A stretch of DNA of 12,905 nucleotides from positions 1 to 12,905 of the forward strand of contig CAYGSU010000090.1 of NCBI GenBank assembly GCA_964352715.1. The letters run 5' to 3'. Below, in pieces: positions 6,959 to 12,905 of this stretch (position 1 is its first letter; each line of letters starts with the position of its first letter). The position numbers and the translations under genes are program-made. The notes under the pieces were generated by a model. The model searched no databases. It was not told the DNA's origin and saw nothing but the letters and a program-made list of their open reading frames with translations. This DNA comes from JAVKBW01 sp964352715. Its GTDB lineage: Bacteria > Pseudomonadota > Alphaproteobacteria > UBA8366 > Aestuariispiraceae.

Positions 6959-7101
6959 GCGTCCCCCAAATCATTGCCTTACCGGCAATCTTTATTTCAT
7001 TCTTCCCGTACCCCAAGCCGTCTTGAACTTAAGCGAAACATACCTGCCTCTCAATCATTAAGACACCGATGACACGCTCAGGCGGCATTAAGTCGCGTAA
7101 A

Positions 7102-7115
7102 TTGATTAAAATCAA
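7102..7115. promoter_or_regulatory. FNR/FixK/DNR-type operator box
   Basis: TTGATTAAAATCAA fits the TTGAT-N4-ATCAA consensus of the FNR/FixK/DNR regulators without a mismatch. It lies between the thioesterase stop (7129) and the diguanylate cyclase start (6958), so the diguanylate cyclase is the likely target. TAATGA at 7062-7057 (minus strand) could be a -10 box, which would centre the operator near -58, close to a class I position. The sequence is seen; binding and direction are inferred. Confidence 0.6.
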
Positions 7116-7128
7116 CGCAGTTGCCCCA

Positions 7129-7647
7129 TTACTGTTGTTTTACAGCGAAAGTTCTGCCGAGGTTTTCCGGCCGGGGCAAATGGGCCTGCGACGCCGCCAG
7201 ATCAGCAAGACGCTTCGCCGAATCAGCGCCGATCGGGCAGACCCGCCGCGATTGCATACTGACATGCAGACTGAGCGCTTCCAGTGTCGCCGCAAGATAC
7301 CCGTCATTGCGTTGATAAATCCGGCTATAGTAGTGAATTCGCTTGGAATCGAAGCCGATAAGCTGGGTCGCCACCATCAACGTGTCGCCAAGGCGCACTT
7401 CCCGCTTGTAACTGACGTTCATTTCCGCAGCGAAGGTGGATGTGCCGCGTTCCGCCATGTCTTTATCACCAAGTCCCACACGATCGAACAATACACCGGT
7501 GCCTATGGCGAAGGTCTTTACATAATACGCCACGTTGAGATGGTTGTTTGTATCGATCCATTCCGGCCTGACGGTGATTTCCGGTGTCGCAATCAGCGAC
7601 GGATCCAACGCGTCAGGCGATTGCCAATCATTGTTCGCCATATCCAT
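7129..7647 (-). CDS. Hot-dog fold acyl-CoA thioesterase (4HBT-like)
   Basis: The product has 172 residues with one hot-dog domain (about 22-138). The motif WIDTNNHLNVAYY (30-42) holds the family Asp (D32) and the HxN that begin the central helix, and E75 in TFAAEMNVSYKREVRLGD fits the second conserved acidic residue. Members hydrolyse acyl-CoA thioesters in the cytoplasm as small oligomers; the acyl group cannot be read from this sequence. Related domains are found fused to or beside carnitine dehydrogenase, but no such gene is here. Residues 139-172 form a C-terminal tail outside the domain. Start ATG 7647 is followed by a second ATG two codons on (7641); a weak GGGA lies upstream. A promoter candidate is at 7707-7735. 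The diguanylate cyclase gene follows on the same strand after 170 bases that hold the FNR-type box. Confidence 0.85.
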   Translation of the reverse strand: MDMANNDWQSPDALDPSLIATPEITVRPEWIDTNNHLNVAYYVKTFAIGTGVLFDRVGLGDKDMAERGTSTFAAEMNVSYKREVRLGDTLMVATQLIGFDSKRIHYYSRIYQRNDGYLAATLEALSLHVSMQSRRVCPIGADSAKRLADLAASQAHLPRPENLGRTFAVKQQ

Positions 7648-7969
7648 TCTGTATCCCGTTCAAAAGCATCCAAGGCGGCGAAGGGCCTACACCGTTTACA
7701 GACCGCAGATAACCCATGTTTGTGAATATGAACAATTACTTAACAGCCGAGACATTTTTGCAACAACTTTGCAGGAACAACAATTTCGCCCAGCAAACGG
7801 TATGGCGCTTGCTAGGGGCCTATGGTAGGCAACGAGTAGACAATTAGGTGCGTATTTCCAGCCAGGGCCGGGGGGCATCCGGACAGCCAGAAAGTTCTGG
7901 TTTGGGCCGGGTGAGCTGAGAATTCGTGAATAGGGGCCGTAACGCCTCATGAATATGGAATAGGTTTTG
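7648..7969. other. Divergent intergenic region between the thioesterase and mlaA
   Basis: No gene was found in these 322 bases. They hold the thioesterase promoter candidate on the minus strand and, close to mlaA, the ribosome site AATAGG. The part from about 7850 to 7910 is GC-rich and G-tracted. I could not find a convincing -35/-10 pair for mlaA. The reading frame antisense to mlaA that extends in here has no protein-like features. Confidence 0.6.
7707..7735 (-). promoter_or_regulatory. Candidate sigma-70-type promoter of the thioesterase gene
   Basis: On the minus strand TTGTTC (7735-7730) and TTATCT (7712-7707) are 17 bases apart, which predicts a start near 7700 and a leader of about 53 bases before ATG 7647. 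Both boxes match the consensus at four of six positions. Confidence 0.4.
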
Positions 7970-8779
7970 ATGCGGATTTTAGGTCTGGTTCGTGGAATCT
8001 TGTGTGCTGCGGCGCTAGGCGGGTTGGTTGCAGGGTGCGCACAAGTGCCTGAAGACCCCGAAGCGCGGGCGGCTTTTGAAGCAAGAAACGATCCTCTTGA
8101 AGAAGTAAACAGGGCGATTTTCGGCCTCAACCTGACGATCGACCGTGTGTTCGTTCGCCAGTTTGCGGTCGCGTATCGTGAACTGCCGGATATGGTCAAA
8201 GACAGCGTTCGCAACTTCCTGCGACACCTGAAAACGCCGGTCATTCTGGTCAACAACATCCTGCAAGGTGATGAACAGGGTGCGTCGGACACAATCGGAC
8301 GCGGCCTGATCAACACACTGGGTCTCGGCCTGTTCGATATCGCCAACGGCAACGGCAAGGGCATTCCCTATCGCGAGGAAGATTTCGGCCAGACGCTTGC
8401 CGTCTGGGGTGTCGCCTCCGGGCCGTATCTGCAGCTTCCGCTGCTTGGTCCGTCGAACGTTCGCGACGCCAGCGGCAAGGTTGTCGATTTCTTCTTCGAT
8501 CCGTTCAATCTGTGGGACTTCAATTCCAACAGCGATGCTCCGGGTGCCTGGGCTTTCGGCCGTACGGCCGGCGAATTGGTCGATTCGCGGTCGCGCAATC
8601 TGAAGCAGATCGAGGATCTGGAAACCACATCGCTTGATTTCTACGCGACGGTTCGCAGCCTCTATCGTCAACAGCGCCAGAACATGATCATGAACGGTGA
8701 CGCCGGAAGCGTGCCGGAAACCTACCCGATGATCGAATTCGACGATGAAACTGCTGAAGAAACGGCACTGCTAGAGTAA
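7970..8779 (+). CDS. mlaA: MlaA (VacJ) outer-membrane phospholipid transport lipoprotein
   Basis: The product has 269 residues from ATG 7970; a TTG one codon earlier is less likely because AGG at 7962-7964 suits the ATG. A lipoprotein signal ends in the lipobox LVAGC with the lipidated Cys at residue 23. The mature part matches MlaA throughout: NDPLEEVNRAIFGLN near the start, GRGLINTLGLGLFDIA in the middle, EEDFGQTLAVWGVASGPYLQLPLLGPS, then GKVVDFFFDPF. MlaA sits in the outer membrane and extracts misplaced phospholipid from the outer leaflet, handing it to the periplasmic carrier MlaC. The C-terminal tail is acidic. The stop TAA abuts the ATG of mlaC, so the two are surely cotranscribed. The inner-membrane MlaFEDB complex is not in this window. 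Assignment by many conserved blocks is firm. Confidence 0.94.
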   Translation: MRILGLVRGILCAAALGGLVAGCAQVPEDPEARAAFEARNDPLEEVNRAIFGLNLTIDRVFVRQFAVAYRELPDMVKDSVRNFLRHLKTPVILVNNILQGDEQGASDTIGRGLINTLGLGLFDIANGNGKGIPYREEDFGQTLAVWGVASGPYLQLPLLGPSNVRDASGKVVDFFFDPFNLWDFNSNSDAPGAWAFGRTAGELVDSRSRNLKQIEDLETTSLDFYATVRSLYRQQRQNMIMNGDAGSVPETYPMIEFDDETAEETALLE

Positions 8780-9433
8780 ATGATGCAGGCAATAGCGAAA
8801 ACAAACCTGCTGCCGCTGCATCTGGCGCGTACGCTTGTCTTCCTGTTGATCGTATTCGGCCTTTTCGGGTCGGTTTCCGCCCGAGCGGAAGATCCCGACA
8901 CCTTCATCAGCCGATTGGCCGATACGGCGATGTCTTCCCTGACAGCCAGCGACGTCGCAATCGAGACCCGGCAGGAACGGTTCCGTACCCTGCTTCGTGA
9001 CGGTTTGAGCCTCGACAAAATGGCCCGGGTTCTGCTCGGCCCTTACCGTCGGCGAGCGACAGACGAAGAAATCAACGCGTTTGAAGTCGCGTTGGAAGAT
9101 TACATTGTCTTCACCTATGCATGGCGGTTCGCAGCCTATTCGGGAGAAAAGTTCGAAACCGGACGGGTCAAGGATGGCCGGCGTGAATCGAAAGTCGTTG
9201 AAAGCCGTCTTTATCCGCAGAACGACGCATCCCCGATCCTGGTGGAATGGCATGTCGAGGATATCAACGGCGCCTGGCGGATTTTCGATATTGTCGTAGA
9301 AAACGTATCGATGGTGGTGACACAGAAGGCTGACTTCCAGAGCGTTCTGAGCAGCAATAACGGCAGCGTCGAAAAACTGACCGAAATCCTTATCACCAAA
9401 AACAAGAAACTCGCCAAGCGCAGCGCCTCCTGA
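8780..9433 (+). CDS. mlaC: MlaC periplasmic phospholipid carrier
   Basis: The product has 217 residues. A signal peptide with a long basic start (1-17) and hydrophobic core (18-31) probably ends at SARA (cleavage after A36). The mature part follows the MlaC/Ttg2D pattern: a helical N-terminal half (FISRLADTAM), then FRTLLRDGLSLDKMARVLLGPYRRRATDEEI, a helix holding YIVFTYAWRFAAYSGEKF, and a beta-sheet with EWHVEDINGAWRIFDIVVENVSMVVT. This domain holds a phospholipid in a hydrophobic pocket and shuttles it between MlaA and the inner-membrane complex. The first ATG directly follows the mlaA stop; a second ATG is the next codon, and no strong ribosome site is visible, so coupled translation is likely. 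The stop lies 14 bases from the stop of the convergent TIGR02444 gene, and no terminator hairpin is seen between them. Confidence 0.92.
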   Translation: MMQAIAKTNLLPLHLARTLVFLLIVFGLFGSVSARAEDPDTFISRLADTAMSSLTASDVAIETRQERFRTLLRDGLSLDKMARVLLGPYRRRATDEEINAFEVALEDYIVFTYAWRFAAYSGEKFETGRVKDGRRESKVVESRLYPQNDASPILVEWHVEDINGAWRIFDIVVENVSMVVTQKADFQSVLSSNNGSVEKLTEILITKNKKLAKRSAS

Positions 9434-9447
9434 CGACGGCCTGCATT

Positions 9448-9984
9448 CTATTCAAGCACCAGCGTTTCCCGCACCAGCGTTTCCACGGCGTCGCGTGAGC
9501 TGTTCGCGTCAGTTTCCGCCTCCAGAACCGCCAGATAGCGCAGCAGGTTGCCCCGAATGACACCGCCTCTTTCTGCCGCCGTAGCGTTCTTGGCCGGCAG
9601 AGTTTCCAGCGCCTGATAGAGCAGCGAAAGCTCGATTTTCTCCGCCTCCAGCTCGGCTGCCTTGATCTGTTCTCGCAATCCGGCTGACATATCCGGCTGG
9701 ACCGGCCCGATCGCCACCTTCAACTGTCGGCGTAGTCGTCGCACTGGCAAAATCGCCTCCACCCGCCACGGCTGAACCAGCCTGTCGAGCGCTTCTATCT
9801 GTTCAGCCGGCAGGTAGGCACCATGCAGGCCTGACCAGCAGCATACCAGCAGCAGGTTCACATCAGCCCCCACGCTGTCCTGCAGAGACAAGCATACAGG
9901 CGCCACGGACGGCGTTGAATACAGCCGAACCGCAAACTGCCATAGCGGCGAATCGCTTTCGGTGGTATCTAGGTCAGACGGCAT
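9448..9984 (-). CDS. TIGR02444 / DUF2390 family protein
   Basis: The product has 178 residues. The N-terminal half fits the TIGR02444 (DUF2390) family of unknown function: LWQFAVRLYSTPSVAPVCLS then LQDSVGADVNLLLVCCW (14-50), with the VNLLL-CxW segment as the clearest mark. A later helix with EAEKIELSLLYQALETLP and a tail with RGNLLRYLAVL complete the family pattern. No signal peptide or catalytic motif is evident, so it is probably a small helical cytoplasmic protein. The reading frame stays open upstream to 10134, but GGAG at 9991-9994, six bases before ATG 9984, and the lack of family similarity upstream fix the start here. A perfect inverted repeat lies 20 bases upstream. It diverges from the ydcH-like gene. 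Function is unknown. Confidence 0.85.
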   Translation of the reverse strand: MPSDLDTTESDSPLWQFAVRLYSTPSVAPVCLSLQDSVGADVNLLLVCCWSGLHGAYLPAEQIEALDRLVQPWRVEAILPVRRLRRQLKVAIGPVQPDMSAGLREQIKAAELEAEKIELSLLYQALETLPAKNATAAERGGVIRGNLLRYLAVLEAETDANSSRDAVETLVRETLVLE

Positions 9985-10004
9985 TGTCGTCTCCGGCTCG
10001 GAAC

Positions 10005-10021
10005 TGCAATGTTCCATTGCA
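10005..10021. repeat. Perfect 17-bp inverted repeat (operator or hairpin)
   Basis: TGCAATG-TTC-CATTGCA is a 7+3+7 perfect inverted repeat in the divergent region between the TIGR02444 gene and the ydcH-like gene, 20 bases before the TIGR02444 start. It could be a protein-binding site or a leader hairpin. A repeat of this size is expected about once by chance in a window this long, so location is the main argument. Confidence 0.35.
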
Positions 10022-10181
10022 TCATCACGACACCGGCGCGAATGATCCACAGAAAAGACTTGGCGAAACAGCAACAGACACCGTAAACCACTGGTTCGCC
10101 CGGCAGCCGGACGCCGCCGACGGCGATCGTTCAATTCTGGTTGGACGGACAGGACACAGCAGAAAAAGCAGCCAGGACACG

Positions 10182-10388
10182 ATGGACGACGATAACGAAG
10201 CAGAGATCCGGCGTGAGATCGAACAGCTTACCTCCGAACACCGCGATCTGGACGATGTGATCGACCGGCTGGCGGCGGAGGTGCCGTTCGACACCCTGCA
10301 GGTGCAACGCCTGAAAAAGCGGAAGCTGCGTCTAAAAGACCGGATATCCTATCTGGAATCCTTCCTGTATCCCGACATTATCGCTTAA
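10182..10388 (+). CDS. YdcH-like DUF465 small protein
   Basis: The product has 68 residues and is almost wholly helical and charged, with the DUF465 pattern: LTSEHRDLDDVIDRLA in the first helix and LQVQRLKKRKLRLKDRISYL in the second, joined by a short turn near VPFD. It is probably a two-helix hairpin that self-associates; the biological role of the family is not known. The frame is open from 9915, but AGGA at 10174-10177, four bases before ATG 10182, and family length set this start. DUF465 genes often lie near purE-purK in alphaproteobacteria, as here. Its TAA (10386-10388) overlaps the TAA of the convergent degenerate GGDEF gene within one TTAA palindrome. Confidence 0.88.
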   Translation: MDDDNEAEIRREIEQLTSEHRDLDDVIDRLAAEVPFDTLQVQRLKKRKLRLKDRISYLESFLYPDIIA

Positions 10389-11158
10389 GGCTTCACCGCG
10401 CCCGTTATCGCCGTGTACAGGCGATCAACCGCCTGTTCAGGCTCCTCATCCGACCGGATCGGCACGATGGCCGTTTGTACGGTCACACCGATGGTGCTTT
10501 CGGTGCACCGTTTCGCCAGATCGTCGATCAGGCTCCGTGCGTTTTCTATCTCCAGCCCGGGCAGTAGAATACCAAAGGCGCCGTCCCAAAGCCGGCCGAC
10601 GACATCACCCGAAGGCGCCGCAACGGACAGAACCTCGCCGATCTGCGCCATTGCGCGCTCCGCATCGCTCCACGATCCTGTTTTCGCCAGATTGCCGTAA
10701 TCCGTCAGTGCAATCCCGGCGAGAGAGCTTGCAAGCCCCTCGCGCTGGTCAAGGTCAGCCAGATGCCTGATCTGCCCCAGCATGGCGGTTGTCGACAGCC
10801 ATTCGCCAAGCCGGTCATAGCGACTGTGCTCCTCCAGAAAATCGATCCGGTCCTCTGCCGCCAGCAATTGTTCATGCAGGTCGCCGGCCTCGTCGATCAT
10901 CTCCATCACGATCGCGCGCAGCGGGTCGCTCATCGCATCTTCCGGAATTCCGTGCAATTCGGTCAGGTCTTCCGGCGATTTTACCTTAGGCGCAGCGCGC
11001 GTGCGGCGCGTGGTGGCCCGCTCCGGTTCACCGTCACGGTCGCGTTTCACCGGTCGTACCGCGAATGTCGGATCGACATGATATTCCGACCGGCCCATCG
11101 GTCGCCACCGGACCCCGCCGACAATCGGATCGACATCGTCATAGTCGTCTTCCGGCAT
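10385..11158 (-). CDS. Protein with degenerate (inactive) GGDEF domain
   Basis: The product has 257 residues. Residues 1-75 are low-complexity and charged (acidic start, basic RATTRRTRAAPKVK at 47-60), 84-112 a likely coiled coil (EMIDEAGDLHEQLLAAEDRI), and 113-252 a GGDEF fold that has lost its active site. VVGRLWDGAFGILLPG (186-201) aligns with the RxGGDEFxxxLP loop but reads WDGAF, and LTDYGNLAKTGSWSDAERAM (151-170) replaces the DxDxFKxxND metal-binding stretch. It should not make cyclic di-GMP; it may bind a nucleotide or protein partner. AAGGAG at 11165-11170, six bases before ATG 11158, gives the start; the TTG at 11173 is rejected. It converges on the ydcH-like gene, overlapping by three to four bases, and diverges from purE. 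The fold is inferred from motif order, without a structural search. Confidence 0.8.
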   Translation of the reverse strand: MPEDDYDDVDPIVGGVRWRPMGRSEYHVDPTFAVRPVKRDRDGEPERATTRRTRAAPKVKSPEDLTELHGIPEDAMSDPLRAIVMEMIDEAGDLHEQLLAAEDRIDFLEEHSRYDRLGEWLSTTAMLGQIRHLADLDQREGLASSLAGIALTDYGNLAKTGSWSDAERAMAQIGEVLSVAAPSGDVVGRLWDGAFGILLPGLEIENARSLIDDLAKRCTESTIGVTVQTAIVPIRSDEEPEQAVDRLYTAITGAVKP

Positions 11159-11197
11159 CTTCCGCTCCTTCAACCAGATTGCCCAGTCTAGCAGTCC

Positions 11198-11225
11198 TTG
11201 CGCGAATCGGCACGGTGCCTATACT
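11198..11225 (+). promoter_or_regulatory. Candidate purE-purK promoter
   Basis: TTGCGC (11198-11203) and TATACT (11220-11225) are 16 bases apart, a good sigma-70-type pair. Transcription would start near 11232, leaving a leader of about 85 bases before purE. No purine riboswitch fold was recognised in the leader. Confidence 0.5.
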
Positions 11226-11316
11226 GCCCGGCTTTCTACAGTGTGTACCGCTGTTTGGGGCCGGAACCGGACGATACAGAACGAACGGTGCCGGCGTGAT
11301 GGGAGGCGTTTCGCAA

Positions 11317-11817
11317 ATGGGTGAACAGGACAAGAGTCCGGTTGTCGGCGTCATCATGGGAAGCCGGTCCGACTGGCCGACGATGCAGCATACGACGGAA
11401 ACCCTGAAGGCGCTGGGCGTGCCGTTCGAAGCGCGGGTTGTTTCCGCCCATCGCACACCCGACAGGCTTTTCGACTATGCAAAAACCGCCCGAGAGCGAG
11501 GCCTGAAGGTGATCATTGCCGGGGCCGGCGGTGCGGCGCATCTGCCCGGCATGGCGGCTTCGATGACGCCGCTGCCGGTATTCGGCGTGCCGGTGGAATC
11601 GCATGCCCTTTCCGGCCATGACAGCCTGCTTTCCATCGTTCAGATGCCTGGCGGTGTGCCTGTCGGGACACTCGCGATCGGCAAGGCCGGCGCGATCAAC
11701 GCCGCGGTGCTGGCAGCTTCCGTGCTGGCGCTGAATGATGACGCCATCCGCGACGCGCTGGACGCCTGGCGGGCGCGTCAGACAGACAACGTTCCGGACC
11801 TTCCCGAAGATGAATGA
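11317..11817 (+). CDS. purE: N5-carboxyaminoimidazole ribonucleotide mutase (PurE class I)
   Basis: PurE moves the carboxyl group of N5-CAIR to carbon 4 to give CAIR in purine synthesis, directly after PurK. The 166-residue product has the class I marks: GVIMGSRSDWPTM (11-23) for the phosphate end of the substrate, SAHRTP (43-48) with catalytic H45, GAGGAAHLPGMAA (69-81) and the C-terminal LPVFGVPV. It is an octamer in known relatives and cytoplasmic. ATG 11317 gives the usual family N-terminus (PVVGVIMGS) after a GGGAGG at 11301-11306 with a long ten-base spacer; ATG 11299 would add six residues and cannot be excluded. The frame is open further upstream, across the promoter, which argues against longer forms. 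The last eight bases overlap purK. A frame-preserved acidic tail ends the protein. Confidence 0.95.
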   Translation: MGEQDKSPVVGVIMGSRSDWPTMQHTTETLKALGVPFEARVVSAHRTPDRLFDYAKTARERGLKVIIAGAGGAAHLPGMAASMTPLPVFGVPVESHALSGHDSLLSIVQMPGGVPVGTLAIGKAGAINAAVLAASVLALNDDAIRDALDAWRARQTDNVPDLPEDE

Positions 11818-12901
11818 CAAGACGGCCGGCGCGACCGACACGGTTATCCCGCCCGGATCGACCATCGGCATTCTCGGCGGCGGGCAGCTCGGCCGGATGA
11901 CGGCGCTGGCGGCGGCGCCTCTGGGCTATCAGTGTCTGGTATTCGAACCGCAGGAAGATTGCCCGGCCAGCCATGTCGCCCCGCATATCGCCGCCGGTTA
12001 TGACGACCGGGACGCCCTGGCGGATTTCGCCGAACAGGTTGATGTCGTCACTCTCGAATTCGAAAATGTCCCGGTCGACGTGCTGGATCTGTTGGCAGAG
12101 AAAGTGCCCGTCCGGCCCGGCAGCAGCGTGCTTGCCATCGCCCAGGACCGCAAGCTGGAAAAGACCTTTCTGAACGAGGCCGGCATCGAAACCGCGCTGT
12201 GGGCGCCGGTGCAGGACGAAGCGAGCCTTGCCGCCGCAGTCAACTATGTCGGTCGACCGTCGATCCTGAAATCGGCCCGGCTGGGTTATGACGGCAAGGG
12301 CCAGACGACACTCGATGCGGCAACAGACCCTATCAAAGCCTGGGACTCCATCGGCCGGACACCGGCCATTCTGGAAGGATTCGTCGATTTTTCCTGTGAG
12401 GTTTCAGTGATCGTTGCGCGGTCTCACAATGGCGAGACCGCCTGTTTTCCAACGGTGATGAACGACCACAAGAACCACATCCTGTCCAGGACCACAGCAC
12501 CCGCCCCGATCGACGAGGCGATCCGCCGGAAAGCGCAGGATGTCGCCCTGGCCGCTACCCGCGCCTTCGGCGTTGTCGGGCTGCTGGCGGTGGAGATGTT
12601 CGTCACGCCGGATGGTCATATCCTGGTCAACGAGGTCGCACCCCGACCGCATAATTCCGGTCACTGGACAATTGAGGGCTGCCGCACCAGCCAGTTCGAA
12701 CAGCTTGTCCGCGCGGTCTGCAATCTGCCGCTCGGCGATGTCGGCCTGCGGGGCCGGTCGGAAATGATCAACCTGCTGGGCGACGACATCGATGCCTGGC
12801 TGGATTATCTGCATCTGCCGAACACCCATCTGCATCTCTACGGCAAGGCCGAGGCCAAACCGGGCCGCAAGATGGGCCACATCACCCGGGTCTTCGACTA
12901 G
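11810..12901 (+). CDS. purK: N5-carboxyaminoimidazole ribonucleotide synthase (PurK)
   Basis: PurK uses ATP and bicarbonate to carboxylate AIR to N5-CAIR, feeding PurE. The 363-residue product is complete, with normal length. Its parts are the preATP-grasp fold starting IGILGGGQLGRMTALAA (19-35), the ATP-grasp segment RPSILKSARLGYDGKGQ (149-165), and the metal and substrate region VEMFVTPDGHILVNEVAPRP (261-280) followed by HNSGHWTIEGC (281-291). Start ATG 11810 lies inside purE (ATGAATGA overlap), so translation is coupled; the earlier in-frame ATG at 11735 lies deep inside purE and is rejected. The first 15 residues are a short non-conserved lead. The stop TAG is at 12899-12901, four bases before the end of the window, so what follows cannot be seen. 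Confidence 0.96.
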   Translation: MNDKTAGATDTVIPPGSTIGILGGGQLGRMTALAAAPLGYQCLVFEPQEDCPASHVAPHIAAGYDDRDALADFAEQVDVVTLEFENVPVDVLDLLAEKVPVRPGSSVLAIAQDRKLEKTFLNEAGIETALWAPVQDEASLAAAVNYVGRPSILKSARLGYDGKGQTTLDAATDPIKAWDSIGRTPAILEGFVDFSCEVSVIVARSHNGETACFPTVMNDHKNHILSRTTAPAPIDEAIRRKAQDVALAATRAFGVVGLLAVEMFVTPDGHILVNEVAPRPHNSGHWTIEGCRTSQFEQLVRAVCNLPLGDVGLRGRSEMINLLGDDIDAWLDYLHLPNTHLHLYGKAEAKPGRKMGHITRVFD

Positions 12902-12905
12902 GTCG

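Noticed and set aside
6973..6989. Hairpin ATTGCC-TTACC-GGCAAT followed by a T-rich stretch as a terminator on the plus strand
   Set aside because: No plus-strand gene ends nearby, and the stem is only six pairs; it is better seen as part of the diguanylate cyclase leader.
7696..8364. 222-residue open frame antisense to mlaA
   Set aside because: The composition is typical of a shadow frame (rich in Arg, Ser, Pro), there is no family pattern, and it lies opposite a firmly identified gene.
9985..10134. N-terminal extension of the TIGR02444 protein to 10134
   Set aside because: The extra residues are Arg-rich and unlike the family, they cross the perfect inverted repeat, and a strong GGAG site precedes ATG 9984.
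11065..11316. Longer PurE from an upstream ATG
   Set aside because: It would run through the purE promoter and the start of the divergent gene; the family N-terminus begins at the ATG at 11317 or 11299.
11226..11316. Purine riboswitch in the purE leader
   Set aside because: The roughly 85-base leader shows neither the conserved core bases nor a three-stem layout that I can recognise.

Overview
The window looks like a chromosomal segment of a Gram-negative alphaproteobacterium, perhaps a Rhodospirillales-like lineage; the order is a guess. The grounds are the outer-membrane lipid transport pair mlaA-mlaC, a YdcH-type (DUF465) gene beside purE-purK, a TIGR02444/DUF2390 gene, GC-rich codon use, tight gene packing and many genes that abut or overlap. 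No rRNA, tRNA, CRISPR array, phage gene or complete insertion sequence was seen. Most genes are ordinary, and I do not see a clear-cut new multigene system.

Left part (1-2801). A single-chain fusion of an ArsR-type repressor and a thioredoxin-fold-independent, low-molecular-weight-phosphatase-type arsenate reductase (+) faces an orphan DUF1989 (urea-carboxylase-associated family) gene (-). Then comes a two-gene unit (+): a small secreted PepSY-like protein overlapping a four-histidine cytochrome b561-type membrane protein.

Middle part (2804-7647), all on the minus strand: an AEC-family transporter, a 270-bp non-coding inverted-repeat element (MITE-like), a ClC chloride channel/antiporter with two CBS domains, a soluble diguanylate cyclase and a hot-dog thioesterase. 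The MITE-like element sits exactly at the junction of the ClC stop codon and the AEC start codon. If it is removed together with one CTAG copy, the two genes abut as TAG-ATG, so it appears to have split a coupled operon. A perfect FNR/FixK-type box (TTGAT-N4-ATCAA) lies upstream of the diguanylate cyclase, which suggests oxygen or redox control of c-di-GMP synthesis.

Right part (7970-12901). mlaA-mlaC (+) encode the outer-membrane lipoprotein and the periplasmic carrier of the Mla phospholipid transport pathway. A TIGR02444 gene (-) and a ydcH-like gene (+) diverge from a region holding a perfect 17-bp inverted repeat. A protein with a catalytically dead GGDEF domain (-) overlaps the ydcH stop by three bases and diverges from purE-purK (+), which carry out carboxylation of AIR in purine synthesis and have a recognisable promoter.

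The observations most worth a second look are the MITE-like insertion at the ClC/AEC stop-start junction with a possible outward promoter, the FNR-type box before the diguanylate cyclase, the ArsR-ArsC fusion with a palindrome over its own start codon, and the degenerate GGDEF protein next to purEK.
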